Below, one piece after another: positions 11,101 through 18,800 of a stretch of 64,000 bases of DNA. Within the stretch, counting starts at the first letter, position 1, and every line of letters begins with the position of its first letter. The stretch is from Aplectana chamaeleonis (lineage: Eukaryota; Nematoda; Chromadorea; Rhabditida; Cosmocercidae), in contig JAPDOI010000009.1 in assembly GCA_029168955.1 (NCBI GenBank), positions 62,001-126,000 on the forward strand. The letters run 5' to 3'. The notes under the pieces were generated by a model, which worked only from the letters and a program-made list of their open reading frames with translations, did no database searches and was not told where the DNA came from. The position numbers were made by a program, and so were the translations under genes.

Positions 11101-14100
11101 AAATGTTGGTACCATTTCATACAAGTTTTGATCGGCCATTCCTAAGATATCCGGGACACATGCACACACATACACACACGCACACACATCGGGACATAAC
11201 TGCTTTAAGTATAAGGATAGTTGGAAAGATTGTTGCAAGATGAATATTTTGGTCCTTACAAGTTGAAAACAGAGTACTTTAAAGGCAGGATTCACGATAA
11301 AAATCGTTTTTGTGTTTTTCCACCTATCTTGATAATGGCCCCACGCTGATTCCAATGATGTCTCTGAAATCGTACAGGGCCCCCTGAGAAAGGAGTAGTG
11401 GTCCCTCAAAGATTGAGCTAAGGAAGCATGGTGGGCGAGTTGTCCGAGTCTTGTAACTTGCGTCTTTTGCAGCCGATGTGTGCGAGCTGACCTGAGTAAA
11501 GAGAGAAATTGAGAAGGAAGGGAAGAACGGGGCTACTAATCGGAAACCATCGCTCATCTCACGATCTCGAGCTTTTATTGGCTTACGTCGGAAAGTGGGC
11601 ATTGCGCTTTTGGGGTTTGCCTTGCGCTCGGAATGGCAACTTCGGGCTCTTTTGAGGCTCTTCCTGGCTCGTTTTTATGCGTTGTTTCGACGTCAACGTT
11701 ACAGTGTGCCCCTCCATTACTCATCCCTAGTGAAAACTGAAACACATTTTTCATCGTGAACACTGCCTTTAAGGCGAGTTGTGGTCGAAAGACGCTTTAG
11801 CTGCCCACTTAGACAATTTCGCCCCACTCTCCCGTTGGATAGCACGATTGGTGTTGTATATGACAAAAGTGTTACTTCAAATAGCTTAACTTACGGATTG
11901 AGTCATTCTTCTATGATGAGGAGTGACAACCATGAAATATCGATCAATGGCGATTAATGTGAGACTGAACGTAGCGACAAAGACACTGGCACCCTTCAAA
12001 TGTCGCTTACATGTTTTGTTCTCATCGGATCGTAATTCCGTTCCGCATTTGCGAACGACCGCTGTGGTAGCACGCAGTTCGAATTTATAGTCAGTGTCTA
12101 TCAAGTAGGAAGCCGCGCCCAGCAATCGGGCGCGAAAGCATTCGATCAATAGCGATCCTCTTTTCCCGCGCGCAATCATTCCCGCCAAGCAGCGTCGCGG
12201 CTTTCCCCATTCAGTGATTGATGATAATTGCAATGGGACGAAGGTTATTTATCTCGGAACCAGGTGGTCCCAGAACGATTATCTTCGAGCTGCTTGTAGC
12301 AACACAGCGGTTGTCTGCCAATGCGGACCGGCTCATATGTACACTGCCTTCATTCGGGAGTGCACAAGTTCCCCTTTTCACCCGCACCCGCTCCTACAGT
12401 ACTGCACCACGGTGGCGCGGTCTGTCGTGGCCCTCTCTTAGGCCGGGATCATAATTTCCGCGACACGCGAGAGCGACAGTGCTTACCAGGAATATCGATT
12501 TTTGGTCGATGTTGATGGTAAACATTGAGTGGCGCCACTCGTATGATCCCGGCCTTATCCAATCCCCCCCACCCCATGTGGTAGGCATCGACCTTCGCAT
12601 GACCACCGCATAATCGACCTCATGGCTGGCAATCATGCTCAGCGACAGTGAGTTTCACTTGTTTCGGTGACAAATTTAATGTCATTGTATTGTCTAAAGA
12701 TTACGGTGTATGCGAAGCTTTAAACAATTTTTCGCGCTAGCAGGAAATCGAGAAAACGCCTGTTTTCTTTGTTTCACGAAAAAGTCATTCTTTTTGATTA
12801 TTCACCTTCTGTTTCAAATCGATGGCTTATTTATCCACTACCCATTACGATGACACTTAAATAGCCTAAACAACTGGAGGCGGCAAAAAAAAATGGAAAA
12901 ATTCACGGTCTCTGAGCATGATCGCCGGTCACACGGACGATCGGGCGGTGGTCGATGCTATACTTCGGCGACTCGAAAGTTTTTTCGAATAATCGAGTTT
13001 CGACTGAGTCGATTTTTGGAAATTTCGAATAATCGAGTTTTCGACTAAGTCGATTTTTGGAAATTTCGAATAATCGTGTTTTCGACTAAGTCGATTTTTG
13101 GAAATTGAATAATCGAGTTTTCGACTAAGTCGATTTTTGGAAATTTCGAATAATCGAGTTTTCGACTGAGTCGATTTTTGGAAATTTCGAATAATCTAGT
13201 TTTCGACTAATTTGATTTTTGAAAATTTCGAATAATCGACTCATCGACTAAGTCGATTTTTTTAAATTTCGAATAATCGAGTTTTCGACTAACTCGATTT
13301 TTCAAAATTTCGAATAATCGAGTAGTCGAATTGACTCGATTTTTCGAATAATCGAATGGTCTAGTTTTCGACTAACTCAGTTTTTCCAATTTTCAAAAAT
13401 TGAGTTTCTGAAGCACCTTATCTCGACTATTTTGATTTGGCGTTTTTCATTGCCAGATATATGTACTTTTAATCAATATCTCGGAGCAGTAGAAAAAATA
13501 CCACATTCTACGGCTCCGAGATATTGAATAAAAGTATATCTGGCAATGAAAAAGACCAACTTCACACAGTAAGACGGCCGGAACCAATACTCATGTATTA
13601 ATGTCGATTAGCAATATCCATCGACCAAATCCCAGAAGCTACAGAAAACCAAAATCAGAATTCATCTTTGGAGACGATAACTATGGAAAAAGCCGGAGCT
13701 GAGTTTAAAAATGATAAGCCAGGGCAAATCGTAGTCTACTTCTAGATCATCCAAACTCATAGTAGATGTCGTGACTTTCGTCCGACTTGTTCCTTGCTGA
13801 CGTCATCCTCAACGCAGGGGCGGCAGAGTGCATAGACACCGGGGCCTGGCGGCGTGCCAGTACGGTCAGGAACATTCTAGAGCAGGCAGAGACGCAGAGG
13901 GCGCAGGCGACCAGAGCCCCGCCCATCGATTACCATCATTCGTCTCGTCGTGGTGCGCGCCCGCCGGCTGCTCCGTCAACACCAAAGCAGTCGAGTCCGA
14001 GCTCTCCTGCTCCCGATGGATCGTCATCAGCCCAGCGAGCCGTAGCTCGCTGGCCAAGCAGTATGGCCGCAGTCAACATCCGGCCGGAGCCCGAAGTCAT

Positions 14101-17100
14101 CAGGTGGGCTAATTCCGTACTGCCTAGGAAGCAAACGCCCGAAGGGGAGGGCAATGGCGCAGGGGGCCGTTGCCTCTGCCCCGCAGTCCCGGTGCCGTGA
14201 CACTCGTCCCACCGAAGTGACGCGGAGGAAACGCAGCGGTCCGGAGGCACCACTTAGGCCGACCCCTAGTAACTGGAAGGAGAATCCGCACTTGACCCGT
14301 AGGCACGTTGTATCTAAGAGAGGTTAAACGCATCCTACTATCTGGTGTTCTGTTGTGTTGCAAGATACAGACAACGTGGCGGTAATATCCGCAGGCTACG
14401 GCCTTATTCAGTGCAGTCGACAGCCCGTGTGTATTTTGTGTTATGTTCGCTTTGGAGTCGCGAACCAGGGCGCCGAGGTCGACAAGATGTATTTGTGACG
14501 TAAACACTGATGAGTATTATGTGGTATATATGTGTCAGCTCAAACAGGGCTTGGGCCTTTGTGTGTACGTACTGTACCCGCAGTGGCAGTGTAGGTATAC
14601 AGCGAGCATAGCGTGCAGAGTCCTGTCGCAGGTGTCCCCCAGACCGTGACGGGCGGGTCTGTCACCCACACCGCCGATGCAAGGAGCTTGGCGGACCCGC
14701 ACGTCGCGACAGTAGAATCTCCGTCACCATATTCAGCCTATTCGGCTAGACGTCAGCTGTTTTCTTCGCCTTTTTACTGTGCTTATCTGGGCCATATTCC
14801 GGTCCGCAATTGCGTCTCGACACGCTTTGCGGCCGCACGCTCCCTAGTCGGAAGAGTTTCCAGCGCCGCAGCCGCCGATCTGCTGACTCAAGGTGGGGTT
14901 TGGAAACTGGAAATTAAGAAAAATTGGAGAAAATTGTATAAAAAAGCCATATCGAGTCTGCTTTGGCGCTGGAAATCCGACTGACTCGAGCGCGTACGGC
15001 CGCAAAGCGTGTCGAGATGCAATTGCGGACCGGAATTTGGCCCAGGTAAGCACAGTAGCCTTCATGGCCTTTTTCATCTTCTGGCCCGATTTCTTCCACG
15101 GACAGTGCAGCCCCTCTTCCGTATCTGCGAAGCTGTGCTTCTGTTGCCACAAAACAAACTGTTTGTTTTCTGGATCTCCCTTTTTTCTAGCAGAAAGGAG
15201 GATAAATCCTGGCTTCAAAAACAAATTTGAAAACCAAAAGTTTCGGTTGCTTTGCGACGTTCCGCTGGTTCCAATGCATTCAAGCCTCATGCATGCTTCT
15301 TTTCTCGAGCAAGGTGAAATAATTGACCATCAAGTATCAATTTCCAGGCTATCACGACCGTCTTGTTATCTCTGGTGATTTTATCGGTATGCTCAATCTA
15401 AGGATTGAGGAATTTTGGCGTAAATCAATGCCGGCAAAAAGTGAAAAAGATGGTCGTGAGCCGTACGAGAACATTCGAGAACTATGAGCAAATAACAACT
15501 GGCGGCAAATGAGGTGCATGATCTGCCACTGTATTTGTAAACAGTTTAACTGACGGAGAATTTCTTTGACTCGAAATAGTCGACTATCGAATTTATTCGA
15601 CTGTTTGCGTGTATGGAATAATCGAGTCTTCGACTAAGTCGATTTTTCAAAATTTCGAATAATCGAGTTTTCGACTGTCGATTTTTTAAAATTTCGAATA
15701 ATCCAGTTTTCAACTGAGTCGATTTTTCGAAATTTCGAATAATCGAGTTTTCGACTAAGTCGATTTTTCAAAATTTCGAATAATCGAGCTCGACTAACTC
15801 GATTTTCAAGAATTTCGAATAATCGAGTTTTCGACTAATTCGGTTTTTCAAAATTTCGAATAATCTAGTAGTCGAATGACTCGATGTCGACTGTTTCAGT
15901 CGATACCAAAACTCGATGACTCGACTCGACATAAGTATAGTCGATGCTCACTACATGGTTAGGAAGAAAACGGATGGGAGAGGGCCACGACAGACAGCGC
16001 CGCCGTGGGCAGTAATGTAACAGCGAGTGCGGGTGAAAAAAAGGGAGCTTGTGTACTCCCGAATAAAGGCAGTATATGTATGCCTGTCTTTCCGGCAGGG
16101 AACGAATTTTGCGTACTTCTTCCGAATCTAATATATGATGAAAATAATATAGACAGGCAAATTACCTGAATCCATGGCAATGAGTGGCACATTTGATCAC
16201 CAAAATACCAGTTTTTGTAAATACTCGTAATTGGTGTGAGTGGCAGAGAAAATATACACACCATTAGATCTGCTAACGCCAAATTCAAGATAAATATATT
16301 CTGAAAAGCACGAAGTAACGCTATAATGAAGATGTTGGATATGATTCCAGTACTGGAAACGAATGGCGCGCGTGATCCGCACCCCCGCAGCGGTCACTAT
16401 TTGCGGCCACGAACGGGTAGACCGCTCTCGCGGCAACTTGCGCGCCGCTCACTTTCTGAATTAAAACGGGTGATGCAATCGTAAATTATCGTTATACTCA
16501 CCTGCACCGTCTGCAGCTTCCTATTGCCAAACGTGAAGAAGATCACGCCAATATTGCCAGTAATACCAAACAAGAATTCAATGCTAAATACAGTACTGTT
16601 ATACTATGCGAGAAAATAAAAAATGGAAAGAGCTAAAATGTCGATTAGGTGAAAGGCAGTTGCCTTAGCAGCAGATAGGCACATGCCTAACGCGGCCGAC
16701 TTCAAAGACGCTGGCAGTCTCCCACGAGATACCTGCCTCGTGACCTCAAGTAGCCTTACGCAATCGCGGAGCTGAAGGAAGGCTCAATAGGAATTTCACC
16801 CTAGGACTGATTTCAAGTTAAAGCCCTCTTCGTCAGCGGCTGCATGTGCTCCCAACTTATGGTGGATTTGAACCCCTCCTCTATGACAGTTCGTGCCGCC
16901 GCTCAAAGCAGCTGCTAGCGATGGTGTCGCAAAAGGGCGATGGTGTTGCAAAAGGGCAATGCTATCGCTCTTCTTCTAAGGCCTGAGCGCGGTCGGTCCC
17001 TCAACGAACGCCGGAGGCAAGGTCGATCCGCCAGTCGGACTGGTTCGGGCGAGCCACCAGTCTTCGCAACTGCCGCGACCGAGCGTGGTCTTCCATCCTA

Positions 17101-18763
17101 CAGCTCAGCGCTTCTCCTTTCTCCTGCTAGTGTCGTGCTTCGCTTAGGGGCCTCTGGCCTTTGGAACACTACTATACTATTAAACTATGTATGTATAATA
17201 CATACAATAATTGGCTCGCAAAGAGCACATTTGATGTACAGGACCATCACCCGAATTATTGATCGCGGTGATTACTTAAGTGGTGCTTCCATTTTTGTAA
17301 TATTTGTTCCATGTTTCTATACTTCCATCCTCCTAGCTCTCTCCACATTCTCACTATAGCGAAAAATGATATTATTTTGGGTTCTGTCGTGTATGCAAGG
17401 GGGTAGTATATAATCCACATGTATGTACATATATCACAGTCGTGATGTGAATTGATTAGTCCAGGAACTCCATGTTTGTGGCACCCGGGTGTCAATTCGT
17501 GTTTTGGGGTATTATCATCATTATGAACTTATCACAGTATACAGTTTACTGGGGGTCATATCATAGGTAGAGCATCTGTAGGCCAATTTCCCCGAGAATG
17601 ACGTCTGGTGTCGGACCAGGGGGAAAAAGCCACCGATTCGTCACAGACGGATCGGGACCTGATGTCGGTCTTAAAACGCTGTTAGCAGCAGCTGCTTCTA
17701 GTGTGCTTCGAAGCTCTTGGGCGCGGGTCCGCTGCATCAGTACCGACCTATCGTTGGTGTCTCACAGGGAGATAGCCGCGCTCAGCAGTTAGGCGCGAAA
17801 TCGTTCAATCAATAGTCACTCTCCCTTCGTTTTCCCGCGCGCGATTTTTCCCGCCAAGCAGCGGCGCGGCGATCCCTCATACAGTGATTGACGATACGTA
17901 CAATCGCTCGAGTGCGTGAGCCACTACGAGGAGATCAACATAGTAACGACGAGTCAGTTTACTGTGCTTTTCTGGGCCAAGGTCCGGTCCGAAATCGCGT
18001 CTCGACACGCTTCGCGGCCGCACGCGCTCGAGTCAATCGAGTGTCCAGCGCGAAGGTCGACCGGTGAGGCTTTTCCATACCGTTTTCTCCAATTTTGTTT
18101 AGTTTCCAGTTCCCAAAACCCACCCAGAGTCTCTTTCGACTCGAAAGCGCGAGGCCGCAAAGCTTGTCGAGACGCAATTGCGGACCGGAATTCGGCCCTG
18201 AGAAGCACAGTACCTGACAATGGATCGACCAGAGCGGCAAGTCAGAACTTCATTTGCAGCCTTTTTGCCCTGATTCACTGACCAGCGGGAATTCTAAAAA
18301 CACTGTTCCAACCCCGTGTAAGAGAAATTTTTTTTCTTAGAGAAAAATTGCAAAATTTTCTGCGTTATCGTTTCACTAGAAGGAGGTTCGAGACGCCAGG
18401 CATGAATGTTAGGTCCATTTCTAGTAATTTAGAAGATTACGGAGGATTACTGCAGCTAAATGATAATATACCTACAAGGCCTGCGATTTATCGGCTCATT
18501 AAGTTCTTTTACTATCACGCGGGCATCTGAGTGGTGCCTCTACGAATACCCAGGAGGTTGTGGATCAGGAAAGCATAACTGCTTGGGTAGTTCTGACAAC
18601 TCTCCGGTCATTCTCTCGTGATTTAGATATCAGGATACGTAAGGAGCCACGAGTTCTTAAAATTGCTGCTCGTTTACCTGTACACTATTGAGAACCCAAC
18701 AATAACCGAAGTTTCGAGTGACGGATCCTTAACCTGGTCGGTAAATACCGTGCATTCCTCCAT
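2062..18763 (-). CDS. Neuropeptide GPCR (FMRFamide/sNPF/NPY-like receptor), 7 exons, 3' part missing
   Basis: A rhodopsin-class G-protein-coupled receptor of the plasma membrane that probably binds a FMRFamide-like or NPY/sNPF-like peptide. Joining 18763-18678, 16595-16502, 16300-16166, 11993-11895, 8528-8386, 6454-6341 and 2158-2062 gives 256 residues with every splice phase matching. Visible family marks are GN in TM1 (N43), the motif NLALADL in TM2 (D71), W91 and C98 before TM3, DRY at 122-124, W148 in TM4, Cys171 and Cys175 in extracellular loop 2, P200 and Y208 in TM5, and a basic third loop ending in VLEQ. All donors are GT and all acceptors AG, mostly TTTCAG-like. TM6, TM7 and the stop codon are not in the window, so the gene runs off the left edge. 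Assignment to the nematode npr-type receptors is good. The exact orthologue and ligand cannot be named from here. The introns (2.1, 0.2, 4.2, 3.4, 1.9 and 4.2 kb) are full of transposons. Confidence 0.9.
2302..2444. mobile_element. 143-bp palindromic MITE
   Basis: The ends are inverted (GGTTGATCACTGGATGGGGG against CGTCGATCGTTGGATGGGGG read from the other end). The length equals that of the related element at 24163-24305, which shares GATCACTGG and the ACACGTGGCACGC-like core. Flanks are AT-rich (GATAT / ATAAC). Confidence 0.7.
2445..3003. other. Intron between two MITEs; C-run at about 2869-2880
   Basis: Mixed-composition sequence with a short homopolymer C run. No coding signal or repeat structure I can support. 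Confidence 0.4.
3004..3488. mobile_element. TTAA-flanked MITE (family described at 4114)
   Basis: The ends AGGCAGGGTTCACGAT and ATCGTGAACACTGCCT are inverted copies, with TTAA directly on both sides (3000-3003 and 3489-3492). Confidence 0.8.
3643..4089. mobile_element. TTAA-family MITE inserted at TTGA
   Basis: The inverted ends are AGGCAGTGTTCACGAT and ATCGTGAACGTTGCCT. The duplicated tetranucleotide on both sides is TTGA, not TTAA (3639-3642 and 4090-4093). Confidence 0.75.
4114..4600 (+). mobile_element. TTAA-flanked MITE, internal type A, 487 bp
   Basis: Reference copy of the commonest family here. It is flanked by TTAA at 4110-4113 and 4601-4604 and ends in the inverted repeat AGGCAGTGTTCACGAT. 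The interior carries recognisable blocks (GACGGTCCCATGCTGATTCC, GTGGACGAGTTGTCCGAGGC, CATCGCTCATCTCAC). There is no transposase gene, so it is non-autonomous. TTAA target choice is known for piggyBac and Kolobok elements; the ends do not start with CCC as usual for piggyBac, so Kolobok is possible. I cannot decide between them. Confidence 0.85.
4605..5537 (-). mobile_element. TTAA MITE type A, mirror-image neighbour of 4114-4600, with an insertion
   Basis: This is the reverse complement of the preceding element, sharing the single TTAA at 4601-4604, with TTAA again at 5538-5541. The mirror match runs through the whole type A interior up to about 5050, where a GC-rich palindrome is inserted. 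The far end (ATCGTGAACACTGCCT) resumes at about 5500. Confidence 0.8.
5050..5495. mobile_element. GC-rich palindromic element nested in a TTAA MITE
   Basis: The left end (CTTTCATAGTCCTCACCGC) and right end (GCGGTGAGGACTATGAACG) are inverted copies. The arms repeat CGCGCG-rich blocks (GGCACGCGCGTGACGCGCGG and its complement), with CGCCATGGCGGTG-like units inside. Base composition differs sharply from the AT-rich host element. Confidence 0.75.
5700..6296. mobile_element. TTAA-flanked MITE, variant ends, 597 bp
   Basis: The ends AGGCATCGTACACGATGAAA and its inverted copy (CATCGTGGACGATGCCT) are flanked by TTAA (5696-5699, 6297-6300). The interior is unrelated to type A and includes a short GC-rich stretch that is open in several frames without coding character. 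Confidence 0.8.
6341..6454 (-). CDS. GPCR exon 6: TM5
   Basis: One base plus 37 codons plus two bases. It encodes AYTVFVVIAQFFLPFLIMFY and CYSQIFEHLKRR, with the TM5 proline (P200) and Tyr208. The acceptor is ATATTTCAG and the donor AG/GTAAGA. It lies only 44 bases to the left of the end of the TTAA element 5700-6296. Confidence 0.92.
6455..7173. other. GPCR intron with a decayed type A MITE fragment
   Basis: Between about 6,655 and 6,930 there are degraded matches to the type A interior (GACGGTCATACGCTGACTCC, CATCGCTCATCCTGCC) without clean ends. The rest has no feature I recognise. Confidence 0.5.
7174..7452. mobile_element. TA-flanked MITE (Tc1/mariner-like ends), copy 1
   Basis: The long inverted arms begin CTGTGCTTCTCTGGGCCAAA and contain TCCGGTCCGCAATTGCGTC and the NotI-like GCGGCCGCACGC block. 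TA lies on both sides (7172-7173, 7453-7454). Two more copies lie at 14777 and 17962. There is no transposase inside. Confidence 0.8.
7580..8052. mobile_element. GC-rich inverted-repeat element, about 473 bp
   Basis: The ends are inverted (CTCAGACAAACCATCGCTCG and CGAGCGATGATTTGTCTGAG) and continue as GGAGCGGGAC arms. Inside are repeated CGCTCGGAGCGGGAC and CGGTCGCTCTAAGAGCGAC units. No clear target duplication was seen. Confidence 0.7.
8386..8528 (-). CDS. GPCR exon 5: TM4 and extracellular loop 2
   Basis: 47 codons plus two bases. It encodes TM4 (ARFFMVLIWLVSALITLPY, with the conserved Trp at 148) and loop 2 with the motif CGKFCTESWPS, whose Cys171 or Cys175 should pair with Cys98. The acceptor is CTGCTTTAG and the donor CA/GTGAGT. 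Confidence 0.92.
8924..11217 (-). mobile_element. Non-autonomous Helitron copy 1 carrying a minisatellite
   Basis: Read on the minus strand the element begins TCCTTATACTTAAAGCAG (preceded by host A) and ends with a hairpin (AGCGAAATTTTCGCT, 8936-8950) followed by AGGTCTCGCTAG and host T. These are the 5' TC, the subterminal hairpin, the 3' CTAG (CTRR) and the A/T insertion site of Helitrons, with no target duplication. The second copy at 23710-25873 shares the same two end points exactly, while the flanks differ. No Rep/helicase gene is inside. It sits in the GPCR intron between exons 4 and 5. Confidence 0.88.
9678..10965. repeat. 42-bp minisatellite array in Helitron copy 1
   Basis: About 30 units of 42 bp, each made of two 21-bp halves that both contain TCCTGCACACT. 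One half continues as TTCTATGACG, the other as a GGGG/TAGGG variant. A third variant (ATTCCTACTTAGGACCTGCG) recurs at wider spacing, which points to higher-order units. Because 42 is a multiple of three, frames stay open on both strands (repeat SVQDVIESVQDPSG on minus, SCTLSMTSCTLPLG on plus). I treat these as repeat translations, not genes. Confidence 0.93.
11283..11768 (+). mobile_element. TTAA MITE type A, 486 bp
   Basis: TTAA on both sides (11279-11282, 11769-11772), ends AGGCAGGATTCACGAT and ATCGTGAACACTGCCT. The interior matches the 4114 copy. It starts 65 bases beyond the 5' terminus of Helitron copy 1. Confidence 0.83.
11895..11993 (-). CDS. GPCR exon 4: TM3 with DRY motif
   Basis: 33 codons in phase 0, starting GASVFVATFSLTLIAIDRYF and ending in loop 2 (RRMTQS). 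The DRY box couples the receptor to G proteins. The donor is TCC/GTAAGT. The acceptor (TTTGAAG) is weaker than the others, but the family context IQ-G-S-VFV at the junction supports it. Confidence 0.9.
12090..12236. repeat. About 135-bp repeat shared with 17770-17905
   Basis: Both copies run in the same direction through GCGCGAAA, CAATCAATAG, TTTTCCCGCGCGC, CCCGCCAAGCAGC and CAGTGATTGA. I cannot tell which element they belong to. Confidence 0.6.
12440..12556. mobile_element. Short TA-flanked inverted-repeat MITE, about 117 bp
   Basis: The ends GGCCGGGATCATA and TATGATCCCGGCC are inverted copies, with TA on each side. Confidence 0.65.
12946..13400. repeat. About 41-bp TCGA-rich tandem array, left
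   Basis: Some ten units of the type TTTCGAATAATCGAGTTTTC with GACTAAGTCGATTTTT, period 40-41 bp, degenerating to the right. The left edge reads TCGATGCTATACTT. The unit is itself partly palindromic (CGAATAATCG, TCGACT/AGTCGA). Confidence 0.85.
13443..13553. mobile_element. Palindromic MITE, 111 bp
   Basis: The arms TTTTTCATTGCCAGATATA and TATATCTGGCAATGAAAAA mirror each other and continue inward through ATATCTCGGAGC / GGCTCCGAGATAT around a short loop. Confidence 0.75.
13757..14720. other. GC-rich block of unknown origin
   Basis: This stretch is much richer in GC than its surroundings and has overlapping open frames on both strands (for example 13787-14200 on plus). None shows a domain, splice signal or periodic composition that I recognise. 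It may be the 5' region of a retroelement or a DNA-transposon interior; I cannot say. Confidence 0.35.
14777..15055. mobile_element. TA-flanked MITE, copy 2 of the 7174 family
   Basis: Ends CTGTGCTTATCTGGGCCATA and its inverted partner ending GGTAAGCACAG, TA at 14775-14776 and 15056-15057. It shares the GCGGCCGCACGC and CAATTGCGTC blocks in both arms. Confidence 0.82.
15570..15955. repeat. TCGA-rich tandem array, right
   Basis: Same unit family and same direction as 12946-13400. The right edge reads AAGTATAGTCGATGCT, which is inverted relative to the left edge of the first array (TCGATGCTATACTT). The two arrays may therefore be the ends of one 3-kb element or two separate elements. Confidence 0.8.
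16166..16300 (-). CDS. GPCR exon 3: TM2 and extracellular loop 1
   Basis: Exactly 45 codons in phase 0. It encodes NIFILNLALADL (TM2 with the sodium-site Asp), the LPLTPITSIYKNW segment and the loop-1/TM3 boundary FGDQMCHSLPWIQ with the disulfide Cys98. The acceptor is GCTTTTCAG and the donor CAG/GTAATT. This is the most diagnostic exon for the NPY/sNPF-like receptor group. Confidence 0.93.
16502..16595 (-). CDS. GPCR exon 2: TM1
   Basis: The exon has one base plus 31 codons and covers the rest of TM1 with the conserved Gly-Asn pair (residues 42-43), then NRKLQTVQ leading into loop 1. The acceptor is TAACAG and the donor CAG/GTGAGT. An upstream AG eight bases earlier would also keep the local frame open but would not match the phase of exon 1. 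Confidence 0.88.
16604..17775. other. GPCR intron 1, no clear feature
   Basis: No inverted ends or tandem structure were recognised up to the 17.8-kb repeat. An open plus frame at 16,940-17,359 has no domain. Confidence 0.4.
17770..17905. repeat. Second copy of the 12,090 repeat
   Basis: Direct-orientation match to 12090-12236, including CCCGCCAAGCAGCG and ACAGTGATTGA. Confidence 0.6.
17962..18210. mobile_element. TA-flanked MITE, copy 3 of the 7174 family
   Basis: Ends CTGTGCTTTTCTGGGCCAAG and GAGAAGCACAG inverted, TA at 17960-17961 and 18211-18212. About 30 bp shorter than copies 1 and 2. Confidence 0.82.
18678..18763 (-). CDS. GPCR exon 1: start codon and N-terminus
   Basis: The exon starts at ATG (18763-18761) and encodes 28 codons plus two bases, beginning MEECTVF and ending with the first half of TM1 (ETSVIVGFSIVY). 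The donor is CAG/GTAAAC. The two leftover bases AG join the T of exon 2 to make Ser29, which gives a continuous TM1. A TTTTCAG acceptor lies 21 bases upstream of the ATG, which supports this start. Confidence 0.82.
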
Positions 18764-18800
18764 CCTTGAGCGGAGAAAGGAAAACTGAAAACCGTAAACT
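18764..18800 (-). promoter_or_regulatory. Candidate trans-splice (spliced-leader) acceptor and short 5' UTR of the GPCR
   Basis: On the minus strand a GGTTTTCAG acceptor ends at 18785, 21 bases before the ATG. A strong acceptor just upstream of a start codon, with no need for an upstream exon, is typical of nematode spliced-leader addition. It could also be an ordinary acceptor of a non-coding first exon. Confidence 0.5.

Noticed and set aside
9789..11102. Open frames of 138-225 codons on both strands, some with start codons
   Set aside because: They are translations of the 42-bp minisatellite, whose period is a multiple of three. Both strands are open equally and flanking exon signals are absent.
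13787..14253. Overlapping frames of 94-137 codons in the GC-rich block
   Set aside because: GC-rich DNA has few stops in any frame. Four frames are open at once and none shows a motif.
16840..16935. tRNA-like T-arm word (GGGGTTCAAATCCACC) on the minus strand
   Set aside because: The stem does not pair properly, and no acceptor, D-arm or anticodon arm fits at the right distances.
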